In this document: piece by piece, positions 37,339 through 46,801 of the stretch
How the letters are laid out: each line of letters starts with the position of its first letter
How positions within the stretch are numbered: position 1 is the first letter of the stretch
From: Chitinophaga caeni
GTDB lineage: Bacteria; Bacteroidota; Bacteroidia; Chitinophagales; Chitinophagaceae
Assembly: GCF_002557795.1 (NCBI RefSeq)
Contig: NZ_CP023777.1
Coordinates: 806,001-870,000, forward strand
Direction of reading: 5' to 3'
DNA length: 64,000 nucleotides
The notes under the pieces: generated by a model
Seen by the model: only the letters and a program-made list of their open reading frames with translations
Told to the model about the DNA's origin: nothing
Database searches by the model: none
Program-made: the position numbers and the translations under genes

Positions 37339-38109
37339 ATGTTAAAACAGACCCTACTTAAAGCTACACAAGCTGGTGCCAAAGTTTTACAACAGTATTT
37401 TAATGGAACATTTGAAGTATCCAGCAAGGACACTATCAATAATCTCGTAACGCAGGCCGATAAAGAAGCGGAATCTGCCATCATCGATGTGATCAGGGAA
37501 ACATTCCCCGACCATTTCATACTCAGTGAAGAAGTTGGGGAGTTAAGGATGGATTCTAATATGAAATGGGTGATAGACCCGCTCGATGGTACGGTGAATT
37601 TCGCGCACGGTATTCCTATCTGCTGCGTCTCCATCGCTGTTGAAAGAGATGAAGAGGTAATCATGGGAGCCGTCTACAATCCTTTCATGAACGAATTTTT
37701 CATGGCCGAATTAGAACAGGGAGCCACGTTGAATGACAAGGAAATTCATGTTTCGACGAAAGAAGATCTTGCCAGCGCTTGCCTGGTAACAGGATTTCCA
37801 TACAATTGGCGCGAAATGAGAAATGATCCTGTCAAAGTTTTTAAACGCTTCGTAGAAAACGGGAACCCGGTTCGACGGCTCGGATCTGCCGCATTAGACC
37901 TTTGCTGGGTGGCTTGCGGTAGGTTTGATGCTTTCTGGGAACATCATTTACAACCTTGGGACTCGGCAGCAGGCGCTTTAATCGTGCAAGAAGCCGGTGG
38001 CGTTGTTACTGATTTCGATGGGTACCCGTATTCCATTTACCAAAAACCGATATTAGCTACGAACGGCTTATTGCATGGCGACATGTTGCAAGTGATCAAC
38101 AACGGCTAA
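37339..38109 (+). CDS. Inositol monophosphatase family protein
   Basis: A 256-residue Mg2+-dependent phosphatase. Metal-site motifs are intact: SEEVGE, WVIDPLDGTVNFAHG and WDSAAGALIVQEAGG. Family members hydrolyse inositol phosphates, 3'-phosphoadenosine phosphate or sugar phosphates; the substrate is not clear here. The ATG at 37339 is preferred over a GTG at 37333 because the GTG overlaps a predicted -7 element. thiL follows after 32 bp, so they are probably co-transcribed. Confidence 0.92.
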   Translation: MLKQTLLKATQAGAKVLQQYFNGTFEVSSKDTINNLVTQADKEAESAIIDVIRETFPDHFILSEEVGELRMDSNMKWVIDPLDGTVNFAHGIPICCVSIAVERDEEVIMGAVYNPFMNEFFMAELEQGATLNDKEIHVSTKEDLASACLVTGFPYNWREMRNDPVKVFKRFVENGNPVRRLGSAALDLCWVACGRFDAFWEHHLQPWDSAAGALIVQEAGGVVTDFDGYPYSIYQKPILATNGLLHGDMLQVINNG

Positions 38110-38141
38110 TCTTATATATATTAACCCTCAATTAAAAGATC

Positions 38142-39173
38142 ATGGAGGAAAGAACAGAAATAGATAGCCTGGGTGAATTTGGGCTGATTGATTACCTGAC
38201 GCGTAATATTGAAATTCATCATGCCAGTACTATCCTGGGGGTAGGAGATGATGCCGCTGTTATTGACCACTTTGGCAAACAAACGGTTATCAGCACCGAT
38301 ATGCTAATAGAAGGTATTCACTTCGATTTCATGTACACACCATTGAAACACCTGGGGTACAAGTCAGTGGTGGTGAACCTTTCAGACATTTATGCCATGG
38401 GCGCTACACCCACGCAAATCACTATAAGCCTTGCATTCTCTAACCGCCTATCGGTAGAAGCATTGAACGAATTTTACGAAGGTGTTTACGCGGCTTGCGA
38501 TAAATATAATGTTGATTTGATCGGTGGTGATACCAGCTCTTCCCAAAAAGGCTTCGTAATTAGCGTAACCGCGATCGGGGAAGTGACGCCGATGGAATTT
38601 ATTAAGCGCTCTACCGCTCAAAAGGGAGATTTACTCTGTGTTTCAGGCGATCTTGGCGCTGCGTTCCTAGGCTTGACTTTATTGGAAAGAGAAAAGAAAA
38701 TATTCTTAGAAAATCCACAAATCCAACCGGACCTGGAAGGCGAAACTTACATCATCGGGAGGCAATTGAAGCCGGAAGCCAGGCAAGATATTATCACTTT
38801 CCTAAAAGAAAAAAATATTACGCCCACCGCGATGATGGATATTAGCGATGGTTTAAGCTCGGAAGCGATCCATATTTGTAAACAGAGTAACCTCGGTTGC
38901 GTGATTTATGAAGATAAAATCCCGATAGACGACAGGACCAAGCAGGCGGCCTTAAAATTTGGGATAGACCCCACTGCCTGCGCGTTGAGTGGCGGGGAAG
39001 ATTATGAATTAATTTTCACGATGTCTCAATCGGATTACGATAAGATTACTCTCTCCGAGGAAATCAGCGTGGTAGGATATATGACGGATATTTCGGAAGG
39101 AACGCATATCATTACCAAGGGTGGGAATAAGCATAAGTTGCAAGCCCAGGGCTGGAATGCATTCAAACAGTAG
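38142..39173 (+). CDS. thiL: Thiamine-monophosphate kinase
   Basis: Phosphorylates thiamine monophosphate to the active cofactor thiamine diphosphate. The 343-residue protein shows the AIR-synthase-like fold with VGDDAAVID, STDMLIEGIHFDF (Mg/ATP site), NLSDIYAMGATPTQITISL, LIGGDTSSS, and DISDGLSSEAIHI. The enzyme's product is the cofactor needed by the KorB-like protein encoded 4 kb upstream. A strong terminator follows. Confidence 0.95.
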   Translation: MEERTEIDSLGEFGLIDYLTRNIEIHHASTILGVGDDAAVIDHFGKQTVISTDMLIEGIHFDFMYTPLKHLGYKSVVVNLSDIYAMGATPTQITISLAFSNRLSVEALNEFYEGVYAACDKYNVDLIGGDTSSSQKGFVISVTAIGEVTPMEFIKRSTAQKGDLLCVSGDLGAAFLGLTLLEREKKIFLENPQIQPDLEGETYIIGRQLKPEARQDIITFLKEKNITPTAMMDISDGLSSEAIHICKQSNLGCVIYEDKIPIDDRTKQAALKFGIDPTACALSGGEDYELIFTMSQSDYDKITLSEEISVVGYMTDISEGTHIITKGGNKHKLQAQGWNAFKQ

Positions 39174-39244
39174 GGCAAGGAAAGCCTTGTCTCATGAGCA
39201 TTTCCCCAATAGTCACCTCTTTTAATTGACACGTCCTGTATTTT

Positions 39245-39298
39245 AACATAAAAATCCCCCAAGAATTGATATATATATTCTTGGGGGATTTTTATGTT
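39245..39298. terminator. Bidirectional intrinsic terminator after thiL
   Basis: A 22-bp perfect stem (39245-39266 with 39277-39298) and a 10-nt AT loop, with A-run before and T-run after the GC core on both strands. It separates thiL from the convergent GT39 gene. Confidence 0.9.
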
Positions 39299-39350
39299 TG
39301 AATGAATATTTTTTTATTGAGCGATTCACGGGACGAGGCTTGCCTAGTCT

Positions 39351-41033
39351 CTAAGGGCGCACCTCAAACACCATCGTTTGACTGTTATGCGTCGGTTGTA
39401 ATCCCTTCACCAAAATTGACATCTTCATTTTATACAGCCCGGGATTATCCGGCACTTTTACGGGCACTATCACGCTATCTTTTTGCACAACCATCGGCAA
39501 GGTTATATCCGTTTCCTGCAATTCATTCCAACCCTCGTTATCCCAAAATCCATACGCGATAATAGCCGGGGCTTCTTCATTTAATTGAACAGGAATATTA
39601 TAATTGCTGGACACGCCCAATTTCAGTTGAACCGTTTGTCCTACCGTTGCTTCAAACTTCTTGACCGGGCTATTAAATTGAATGAGATTGTAACTGTAAT
39701 AGGGCTTCACCGTCATAAAATACAGGTGTTTATTAATGCGGAAAGTCATACTATCCGTGGCTTGTACCCAAACTTTGGATTTATCTGCAACGAGCACTTC
39801 TTTTCCCCATAATGCCGGTTCTGTTTCCCAGTAATTATATTGGCTTCTCCTGCTGAATACATTGTTTAAACTATAAGCCAATTTACCGGTATAAAACATA
39901 TATTTAGATGGGAGCTGATAAGAATTGTAAAACACTACGGGTTTATCACCGGCTTTTCGGGCAATTGCCTCCGTCCATTCATGATTGTGATGGATCTCCG
40001 GGCGCACTTTTAGACCGGGCACAAAATCCCATACCATGTATACCCTGACGATTAAAACCAATAACAGTGAAACTGGCAAGGTGTATAATAACGGTTTGAT
40101 GGAAAAGTTCATCCTGGTGATTGCCTGGTGCGCTAAAATCACGAGGGGAGTGAATACCATTACCGTCCAGTTAGCTTCTACACGACCTTTGAAAGTGCTA
40201 ATCATAAAAAACACCAATACCCCTACCAATGAAAACTTCAAAGCTCTTTCGAAGGCGCTTTGCAAAGTGCAACGGATACCGTAATACAACAACAACCATC
40301 CAACTAATGGACCGAACAACAAAATTTGACCGAGTAAATAGTCCAATGTAAAGCTGATGCGGTAATGCGCGGCATTCCGTTCCACGAGATGGTACTGCAA
40401 GGAAGGAAAATCATGTTGGTATTGCCAAATAAGGTGGGGTAAGAATAATATGGTAGTAATAACGACGGCAATGTAATACCTGCGCACTTTCAACAGACTC
40501 AAATTGCTGATTAACGTAAAGAACACAAGCAGTATACCGTGATATTTGCTATAAAACATCAAAGCCATAGAAAGTGCCAAGAAGATCGTTTGTTTCCAAT
40601 CCTGCGCTTCCAAGAACTTTTTATATGCTACAAAGTATAAAGTACCGAAAAATATTAAAGGTAAATCAGGAACCGCGAGCATGCCGCCCAATTGCATGGC
40701 TCCCATGCCTCCTAATACCAGGTAAAGCACCTTGTTATTTTTTACCGGGATTAAACGGTCCAATAATACTAACGTACCTACATTTAAAAGCACCATGAAT
40801 AGCCTTACACCCAACTCGTTGTGAAATAAGCTGTAGCCGGCCTTTATCAACACGGCTATCATCGGTGGATGATCGAAATATCCCCAGGCCAAATGCTGGG
40901 AATACACCCAATAATAGGCTTCGTCATCCATTAGCTGCGTAAAACAGGCTTGAATTAGGCCTATAATTGCCCAAGCAAGGAAAAATGTATGCTTGTACTG
41001 ATCCTTCTTCAACCAATGTAAAATACGATCCAT
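39351..41033 (-). CDS. Family 39-type glycosyltransferase (ArnT/PMT-like)
   Basis: A 560-residue polytopic inner-membrane enzyme of the GT-C fold, using a polyprenyl-phosphate sugar. About ten helices are predicted. The catalytic acidic pair lies in the first periplasmic loop (MDDEAYYWVYSQHLAWGYFD, followed by HPP). The C-terminal ~180 residues form a periplasmic domain. Possible roles are lipid A sugar addition or protein O-glycosylation; the acceptor cannot be told. It is convergent with thiL and upstream of nothing obviously related except nagA on the same strand. Confidence 0.88.
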   Translation of the reverse strand: MDRILHWLKKDQYKHTFFLAWAIIGLIQACFTQLMDDEAYYWVYSQHLAWGYFDHPPMIAVLIKAGYSLFHNELGVRLFMVLLNVGTLVLLDRLIPVKNNKVLYLVLGGMGAMQLGGMLAVPDLPLIFFGTLYFVAYKKFLEAQDWKQTIFLALSMALMFYSKYHGILLVFFTLISNLSLLKVRRYYIAVVITTILFLPHLIWQYQHDFPSLQYHLVERNAAHYRISFTLDYLLGQILLFGPLVGWLLLYYGIRCTLQSAFERALKFSLVGVLVFFMISTFKGRVEANWTVMVFTPLVILAHQAITRMNFSIKPLLYTLPVSLLLVLIVRVYMVWDFVPGLKVRPEIHHNHEWTEAIARKAGDKPVVFYNSYQLPSKYMFYTGKLAYSLNNVFSRRSQYNYWETEPALWGKEVLVADKSKVWVQATDSMTFRINKHLYFMTVKPYYSYNLIQFNSPVKKFEATVGQTVQLKLGVSSNYNIPVQLNEEAPAIIAYGFWDNEGWNELQETDITLPMVVQKDSVIVPVKVPDNPGLYKMKMSILVKGLQPTHNSQTMVFEVRP

Positions 41034-41068
41034 AGTGTTGCGAAGGTAATAAATTAGTCTTGAGCTTG

Positions 41069-42184
41069 CTATTCCTTGGGCAAACCATCCAAAATCATCG
41101 ATACCAATTGAAAGCTTTCATCGAATATCATGAAATTGGCCTGCGCTCCCGGTTTGAGTTGGGCAAGATCCAATCTTTGAACTAGCTTGGCAGGATACTC
41201 ACTGCCCATTTTGAGCGCTTCATGCGCTGAAATACCGACATGGGTAACACAATTTTTCACGGCTTGCAACATCGTTAAACAGGAGCCGGAAAGTACGCCT
41301 GTAGCGCTTACAAAACGATCTTTCCCGCGCAGGTAAACATAATCGCCCACCGGGTTTTCATCCACGGCATCTGTAATCAAGAATAATCGCTGACCCATTA
41401 TTTTTTTACTGATACGGATAGCGTCAAAACTTACATGCACTCCATCGGCAACAACGCTGCTGCAAACTTTCGAATGGTCGAATATGGCGCCGACCATCCC
41501 CGGCGAGCGGCTTTCGAATGGACTCATCGCATTAAATAAATGCGTGGCGGCAGGGATGCCGTTTTCGAATGCTTCCGTTGCAATTTCATAACTGGTGTTA
41601 CTATGCCCGGCAGAAATTAACACCTGGTGTTCTTTCAGCAATTCAATGATTTCCTTGGATGCATGTTGCGGTGCAATGGTCATCATTTTCACGGCGCCGT
41701 TGGCACGCTTCAGCAGCTCCTTTACTTTTTGCGGAGTGGGCACTTGTATATATTGTTCGAGGTGCGCGCCCTTCTTTGCCGGGTCAATATATGGACCCTC
41801 GAGATGCAAACCCAACAAACCTTTCCCACCGCTCTTCCAATATTCATTTACGGCATCCATTCCCTTGAACATCGTTTCCTCCGAAACGGTGGGCAAGGTA
41901 ATCATAAAGTGCGCCGCGCCTCCGGAAAGGCAATACTGGTAAACGGCGGCAATAGTTTCAGGGTTAGGATTTTGCAAGAAAACCTTCCCGTTCCCGGCAT
42001 AAATTTGCAAATCAATTAATGCCGGGTGCAGGTAAGCCCCCCTTAAATCAACCGTATCATATTTTGTAGGAATATCTTTATCATTCACCCAACCTACAAT
42101 TTTTCCTTGCTCACATAATAGGGCTTTCCCTGTTTGCCAATTACCTTCTTCAGAAAATATAAAATTGGAATACGCTATGGCCAT
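41069..42184 (-). CDS. nagA: N-acetylglucosamine-6-phosphate deacetylase
   Basis: Removes acetate from GlcNAc-6-P in amino-sugar catabolism and cell-wall recycling. The 371 residues show HLEGPYIDPAKKGAH (metal Glu), AGHSNTSYE and ATHLFNAMSPFESR (His ligands) and the catalytic Asp in LITDAVDE. The first motif of the fold is IDLQIYAGNG rather than HxH, like the single-metal E. coli enzyme. The ATG at 42184 is chosen over an upstream TTG. No nagB is adjacent. It is followed after 35 bp by the GT39 gene. Confidence 0.92.
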   Translation of the reverse strand: MAIAYSNFIFSEEGNWQTGKALLCEQGKIVGWVNDKDIPTKYDTVDLRGAYLHPALIDLQIYAGNGKVFLQNPNPETIAAVYQYCLSGGAAHFMITLPTVSEETMFKGMDAVNEYWKSGGKGLLGLHLEGPYIDPAKKGAHLEQYIQVPTPQKVKELLKRANGAVKMMTIAPQHASKEIIELLKEHQVLISAGHSNTSYEIATEAFENGIPAATHLFNAMSPFESRSPGMVGAIFDHSKVCSSVVADGVHVSFDAIRISKKIMGQRLFLITDAVDENPVGDYVYLRGKDRFVSATGVLSGSCLTMLQAVKNCVTHVGISAHEALKMGSEYPAKLVQRLDLAQLKPGAQANFMIFDESFQLVSMILDGLPKE

Positions 42185-42224
42185 ACTTTTCAATTTTCGG
42201 GTGAATAAAATTTGATATAAATCC

Positions 42225-43013
42225 TTATATAATCATAAAACGATCCGCATCTTTCAAGAAAGGAATCTTACTACGGATCTGCTCAAGGGGTTCCTTTTTC
42301 AAGGTGTATGTAAAAATATCTTCATCATGCGCTTTATGGTAAATAATTTCACCCAGCGCATCGATAATACTTGAATCGCCACTATAATATATTTTATTGC
42401 CATCCTCCCCTACACGGTTAACACCGATCACGTAAGATTGGTTTTCGATCGCCCGGGCTTGCAATAACGTGCGCCAGGCGGTATTGCGCCGTTCCGGCCA
42501 ATTGGCAACGTTGATGTAAAGATCGTAAGCCGCCTGGTCGTTTATTACCTGGTTGCGTGCCCATACAGGGAATCTTAAATCGTAGCAAACTGCCAGGCAC
42601 ACTTTCCAACCCTTCACTTGTGCTATCAAACGTTGATCCCCGGCAGTGTAATGTTCGTGTTCACCGGCATATGCAAATAAATGTCTTTTATCATACTTTC
42701 CGAATACACCGTTGGGCTGCATCCAGATCAGCCTATTATAATATTGACCGCCTTCTTCTATAATGACACTACCGGCGATGATTACGTGCTTCTCCCTGCT
42801 CTTTCTTTTCATCCATTGCAGTGTTTCTCCTTCCATCGTTTCGGCCAATTTCTCGGGCTCCATGCTGAACCCGGTGCTAAACATCTCCGGTAGGATAATC
42901 ACTTCAGTTCTAACGGGAATAGCATCGATCTTGGCATCGAGCATGGCAAGATTTGCCGCCTTGTTTTCCCAATGCAACTGCGTTTGAATCAACGTAACGG
43001 TTAAATCTTTCAT
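42225..43013 (-). CDS. Omega-amidase, nitrilase superfamily
   Basis: A 262-residue amidohydrolase with the full nitrilase triad: Glu43 (LPEMFSTGFS), Lys109 (GKYDKRHLF) and Cys143 (CLAVCYDLRFP). The sequence fits the YafV/NIT2 branch, which hydrolyses alpha-ketoglutaramate and related ketoacid amides produced by glutamine transamination and methionine salvage. It is cytoplasmic, without a signal. The same-strand neighbours nagA and recX are not functionally related. Confidence 0.9.
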   Translation of the reverse strand: MKDLTVTLIQTQLHWENKAANLAMLDAKIDAIPVRTEVIILPEMFSTGFSMEPEKLAETMEGETLQWMKRKSREKHVIIAGSVIIEEGGQYYNRLIWMQPNGVFGKYDKRHLFAYAGEHEHYTAGDQRLIAQVKGWKVCLAVCYDLRFPVWARNQVINDQAAYDLYINVANWPERRNTAWRTLLQARAIENQSYVIGVNRVGEDGNKIYYSGDSSIIDALGEIIYHKAHDEDIFTYTLKKEPLEQIRSKIPFLKDADRFMII

Positions 43014-43087
43014 AAATGCTTAATTGATACCAACAAAATATAAACAAAATTACAGCCTTCTCCATTAGAAATTTTGAAATAATACCG

Positions 43088-43564
43088 TCATTTCCCGGCT
43101 TGGTTTGCGATTTCTTCAATGGCTTGGCGGGCTAAATCTTGTTCAAAACCGCGCTGCATTAAATATTGCAGTGTTTTATATTTCTTTTGATATTCCTTAG
43201 TTTCTTTTACGGATGCAAATTTCTTCGCGGCTTCCTTGTTCAAGGTCTTCATGTAATCATCCATATCAATTTCTTCCATGGCTTTATTAATGCAATAGCC
43301 GGAGATGTCGCGCATTTTCAATGCCGCCTTGATCTTGTTTTTACCCCAGCGTTTTAGCCTGAATTTTCCACCGGCAAAGGCGCGGGCAAAACGTTCTTCA
43401 TTCAAGAAGTTCTCTTCAACCAACTGTGCGAGTAACTCGTCTTGCTCATGACCTCTTACACCTAACTCGTAACATTTATCCCGTACATCTTTATGGCATC
43501 TTTCCTGGTAGGCGCAATAATGTTTCAACTTCTGTAAGATTACTTCCTGCATTCGAATAGACAT
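43088..43564 (-). CDS. recX: RecX family regulatory protein
   Basis: A 158-residue, mainly helical protein that modulates RecA filaments. Three RecX helix repeats are visible: YCAYQERCHKDVRDKCYELG, LVEENFLNEERFARAFAGGK with KFRLKRWGKNKI, and the C-terminal LQYLMQRGFEQDLARQAIEE. The ATG at 43564 is preferred over 43576, because the extra four codons lie within the terminator stem that follows pcrA. It is on the same strand, just downstream of pcrA. Confidence 0.93.
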   Translation of the reverse strand: MSIRMQEVILQKLKHYCAYQERCHKDVRDKCYELGVRGHEQDELLAQLVEENFLNEERFARAFAGGKFRLKRWGKNKIKAALKMRDISGYCINKAMEEIDMDDYMKTLNKEAAKKFASVKETKEYQKKYKTLQYLMQRGFEQDLARQAIEEIANQAGK

Positions 43565-43601
43565 AAAAATGGCCACCCGGTTGAATCAAGTGGCCATTTT
43601 T
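43565..43601 (-). terminator. Terminator between pcrA and recX
   Basis: A 12-bp perfect stem (43565-43576 with 43590-43601), A-rich before and T-rich after on the minus strand. It ends directly at the recX start codon, so recX must be read from transcripts escaping it or starting close to the ATG. Confidence 0.75.
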
Positions 43602-43610
43602 GATATTTTA

Positions 43611-45941
43611 TTATTTAATAATCATCAATTTGGCATAGTTCAACATGATCTTTTTATCCCCTCCTGCTGCCGGGAAATTCACGGTAGCAATCCGGTTATT
43701 CGGCGCGCCATCCATGCTCGTAATCGTTCCGAAACCAAATTTTTGGTGCTCTACTTTCATACCTACTTCCATGTTTACCGGGTCATCAGGGGCAAACCCT
43801 TCCGTTGGAACGTGATTAGTGACAGTAGTAGCTGGCCTGGGGCCGGGATTGGGGTTGGTACCGATCGAAGTAGTTGTTTTATGCCCCGGGGCCGGTTTAC
43901 GGTTCGAGCGATCAAACAAACCATTACCACCTCCCCATGAGGGTGTGCTTCCCATATTACGAACACCGCCACCCGCGTAGCTGCGATCCAGGTGTTGCGG
44001 TGGAATTTCATCGATAAAACGGCTGGATTCATTTTGAACGAGGTTACCGAAGCGGTAACGGCTATTCGCATAAGTGATCCATAACTTAGACTTGGCACGG
44101 GTGATAGCCACGTAAAATAATCTCCTTTCTTCTTCTAGCTCTTCCCTTGAGTTGATAGCCATGCTATTGGGGAATAAAGTTTCTTCTAATCCTACCGAAA
44201 ACACGACCGGAAATTCCAATCCTTTGGCTGCGTGGATGGTCATTAGTTTAACAACATCGCTATCTTCATCATTCCCTTGATCGGCATCTGTCAACAATGT
44301 GATCTGTTGTAAATAAGCGCCCAAGGTTTTTTCCAGCAACTCACCATCTTCGGTAGGCGTTTCGGTGAACTCTTTGATCGAGTTCAACAACTCTTGCACG
44401 TTTTCATAACGGGCCAAGCCTTCCGTAGTTTTATCGTTGAAAAGTTCTTTAACAATGTTGGTGGATTTACCTACTTGCACGGCTACATCATAAGCGTTGC
44501 TTTTCTCCAATTGGCTTTGGAAGCTTTTGATCATAGTTACGAAACCATCAATCGCTTCGAGCGTACCGGAGCGGAATCCGAAATTACCGGCGCTGGATAA
44601 TACTTCCCAAAAAGTAAGGTCATGGGTATTGCTCAACAACGTCAGCTTATCGATCGTCGTTTTACCGATGCCCCTGGCTGGGTAGTTGATAATCCTTTTT
44701 AACGCTTCTTCATCTCGCGGGTTGATGATCACCCTTAAATAAGCTACGAAGTCCTTGATTTCTTTTCTTTGGTAAAACGACAATCCACCGTAAATGCGGT
44801 AGGGGATATTCATCCTCCGCAAGCTTTCCTCGAAAGCACGGCTTTGCGCGTTGGTGCGGTATAATATGGCAAATTCCCGGTTGGAATAATGGTTTCTCAA
44901 CTTCTGTTCCGCGATAGTATCCGCTACGAATTTACCTTCTTCATTATCCGTCGAAGTACGAACCAATCGAATTTTTTCGCCCTGGTCATTATCCGTCCAC
45001 AGGCTTTTCTCGATCTGGCCCTTATTGTTTTTAATAACTTGGTTGGCCACGTCGAGGATCGATTTGGTACAGCGGTAGTTTTGTTCAAGCTTAACCACTT
45101 TCACATCATCATAATCTTTCTCGAACTGTAAAATATTCTGGATGGTAGCCCCGCGGAAAGAATAGATACTTTGGGCATCATCTCCCACGACTGCAATATT
45201 TTCATGTACGGCGCCCAACAGCTTGATGATTTCATACTGCGCGGGGTTCGTATCCTGATACTCATCGATCATGATATACCGGAACTTGTGCTGGTATTTG
45301 CTCAGCACTTCCGGGAAACTCTTGAGCAGCACGTAAAACTTGTAAAGCAGGTCATCGAAATCCATCGCGCCATTTTTAAAGCAGCGCTTGGCATACATAT
45401 CGTAAATCTTGCCGATCATCGGTCTGCCGGATCTTTGATCTTCCTGCTGGATATAATAATCATGCTGGTATTCTTGCGGGCTCATAAGGCTGTTTTTAGC
45501 AGCCGAGATACGGTTGTATACCAAGTTGGGTTTATAATGTTTATCATCGAGGTTCAACTCGTTGATGATGGTTTTAACGACACTCTTGGCATCATCTGCA
45601 TCGTATATGGTAAAATCGTTCGGATAGCCCATTTTGGGTGCATCCGTCCTAAGTAAACGGGCAAATACGGAGTGGAAAGTACCGATATATAAGTTACGGG
45701 CTTCATGTCCACCCAAGATCCTTTCAATACGTTCTTTCATTTCCCTGGCGGCCTTGTTGGTAAAGGTTAACGCTAGGATATTAAAAGCATCCACACCATT
45801 GTTCATTAGGTGCGCGATACGTGTTGTGAGTACTTTAGTTTTACCAGATCCAGCACCTGCAACAATCATAAGCGGACCGTTGATATGGGAAACGGCTTCA
45901 CGCTGCCGATCATTCAGTTCATCGAGGTAGTTTGCATTCAT
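43611..45941 (-). CDS. pcrA: UvrD/PcrA-family DNA helicase
   Basis: A 776-residue superfamily 1A 3'-5' helicase for repair and replication-conflict resolution. Walker A is VAGAGSGKTKVLTTR (residues ~27-42); the Walker B/motif II is IDEYQDTNPAQY; further motifs are GDDAQSIYSFRGA (III) and LMTIHAAKGLEFPVVF (V), ending with VAITRAKSKLWI (VI). The C-terminal part has a low-complexity linker and a Tudor-like end (VEHQKFGFGTITSMDG), the RNA-polymerase-binding element of PcrA-type enzymes. Confidence 0.95.
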   Translation of the reverse strand: MNANYLDELNDRQREAVSHINGPLMIVAGAGSGKTKVLTTRIAHLMNNGVDAFNILALTFTNKAAREMKERIERILGGHEARNLYIGTFHSVFARLLRTDAPKMGYPNDFTIYDADDAKSVVKTIINELNLDDKHYKPNLVYNRISAAKNSLMSPQEYQHDYYIQQEDQRSGRPMIGKIYDMYAKRCFKNGAMDFDDLLYKFYVLLKSFPEVLSKYQHKFRYIMIDEYQDTNPAQYEIIKLLGAVHENIAVVGDDAQSIYSFRGATIQNILQFEKDYDDVKVVKLEQNYRCTKSILDVANQVIKNNKGQIEKSLWTDNDQGEKIRLVRTSTDNEEGKFVADTIAEQKLRNHYSNREFAILYRTNAQSRAFEESLRRMNIPYRIYGGLSFYQRKEIKDFVAYLRVIINPRDEEALKRIINYPARGIGKTTIDKLTLLSNTHDLTFWEVLSSAGNFGFRSGTLEAIDGFVTMIKSFQSQLEKSNAYDVAVQVGKSTNIVKELFNDKTTEGLARYENVQELLNSIKEFTETPTEDGELLEKTLGAYLQQITLLTDADQGNDEDSDVVKLMTIHAAKGLEFPVVFSVGLEETLFPNSMAINSREELEEERRLFYVAITRAKSKLWITYANSRYRFGNLVQNESSRFIDEIPPQHLDRSYAGGGVRNMGSTPSWGGGNGLFDRSNRKPAPGHKTTTSIGTNPNPGPRPATTVTNHVPTEGFAPDDPVNMEVGMKVEHQKFGFGTITSMDGAPNNRIATVNFPAAGGDKKIMLNYAKLMIIK

Positions 45942-46488
45942 GTAATCGTTCTATTTAAATTGATGCTAGGAGCAAGCAGTAAAATTACAACTTGAAAAGG
46001 GTTTTGAAAAATTAGGTTCCCGAAGCGTTGGCAACGATCAGCTACATTGATTTTCTTACTTCCCGATCCGGGAATAATTATCTCCCTCCCGGAAGTGCTA
46101 TTGCCCTTTTCCAAGATAAGCATTTTCCAAGTTGGGCAACTGTCATTTCTTTTTCTTCATGCCGGGGATAAGCGTGAATGAAATAAATCCAATGGAAAAT
46201 CAACATACAAACATTTTCACATATAAATCGATTACTAATGTGAATTAAGCAGTGGATTTCATGTGAATTGATGTTAATAACTGTGGATAAGTTATAGGGT
46301 AGATTTCATGGCCCCGGGCCAACAATTCCCCCGCATCGCTTGTAATGTATGTTGGATAATAACTGAAAACCAAACTACTGGAAACCTTGAATCATCTTCA
46401 ATTATCCGGCCTTATGATAAGTCCTGCAATCAAAAACTTATAAAACCGGCATGGCTTCATTTTTTGTTTAACCGCTAAAGCTTCTAAC
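45942..46488. other. Intergenic region with DnaA-box-like sites
   Basis: Divergent spacer between pcrA and the gene at 46489. A perfect DnaA-box 9-mer TGTGGATAA is at 46282-46290. Near it, in the same orientation, are TGTGAATTA (46240-46248) and TGTGAATTG (46263-46271), degenerate matches. No RNA gene or ORF of interest is seen. Replication-origin function is not supported by anything else. Confidence 0.4.
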
Positions 46489-46794
46489 ATGGCTATAGAG
46501 ACAACCGGGGTAATTTCCGAAATCGAGTTCAAGCATTTACAAGGGAATACCTATTTACAGCAATTTCTTCGCACTGTATTTAATGAGTTGCAGTTGCATT
46601 GCGATAAAAGCATCAGCCATATTTCCATTACTATTCACGGCGATAAAACGTATTTTTCACCTTCAGAAGAAGTACGCAAACTACAGTATACAAACCACGA
46701 AAAACAAACGGAAGTGGAGTTTCAAGAATTGAAAGTCCCCGATGTAAGCATGCAACACCTTGTAACGGTTATCGCTAACAGGATCACGGATTAG
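46489..46794 (+). CDS. Hypothetical protein, 101 residues
   Basis: A small soluble protein with no recognised family. It has no signal or membrane segment. Predicted structure is mixed: a helix (LQQFLRTVFNELQLHCDK), a strand (ISHISITIHGDKTYF), and a C-terminal helix (SMQHLVTVIANRITD). The only ATG context of note follows an AT-rich tract. It stands alone and its stop codon is immediately followed by a 22-bp tandem repeat array, so the array might lie in its 3' untranslated region. Confidence 0.55.
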   Translation: MAIETTGVISEIEFKHLQGNTYLQQFLRTVFNELQLHCDKSISHISITIHGDKTYFSPSEEVRKLQYTNHEKQTEVEFQELKVPDVSMQHLVTVIANRITD

Positions 46795-46801
46795 AGGATT
46801 T

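Noticed and set aside
45942..46488. Chromosomal replication origin
   Set aside because: Only one perfect DnaA box; no unwinding element or dnaA/dnaN nearby. Kept only as a low-interest finding.
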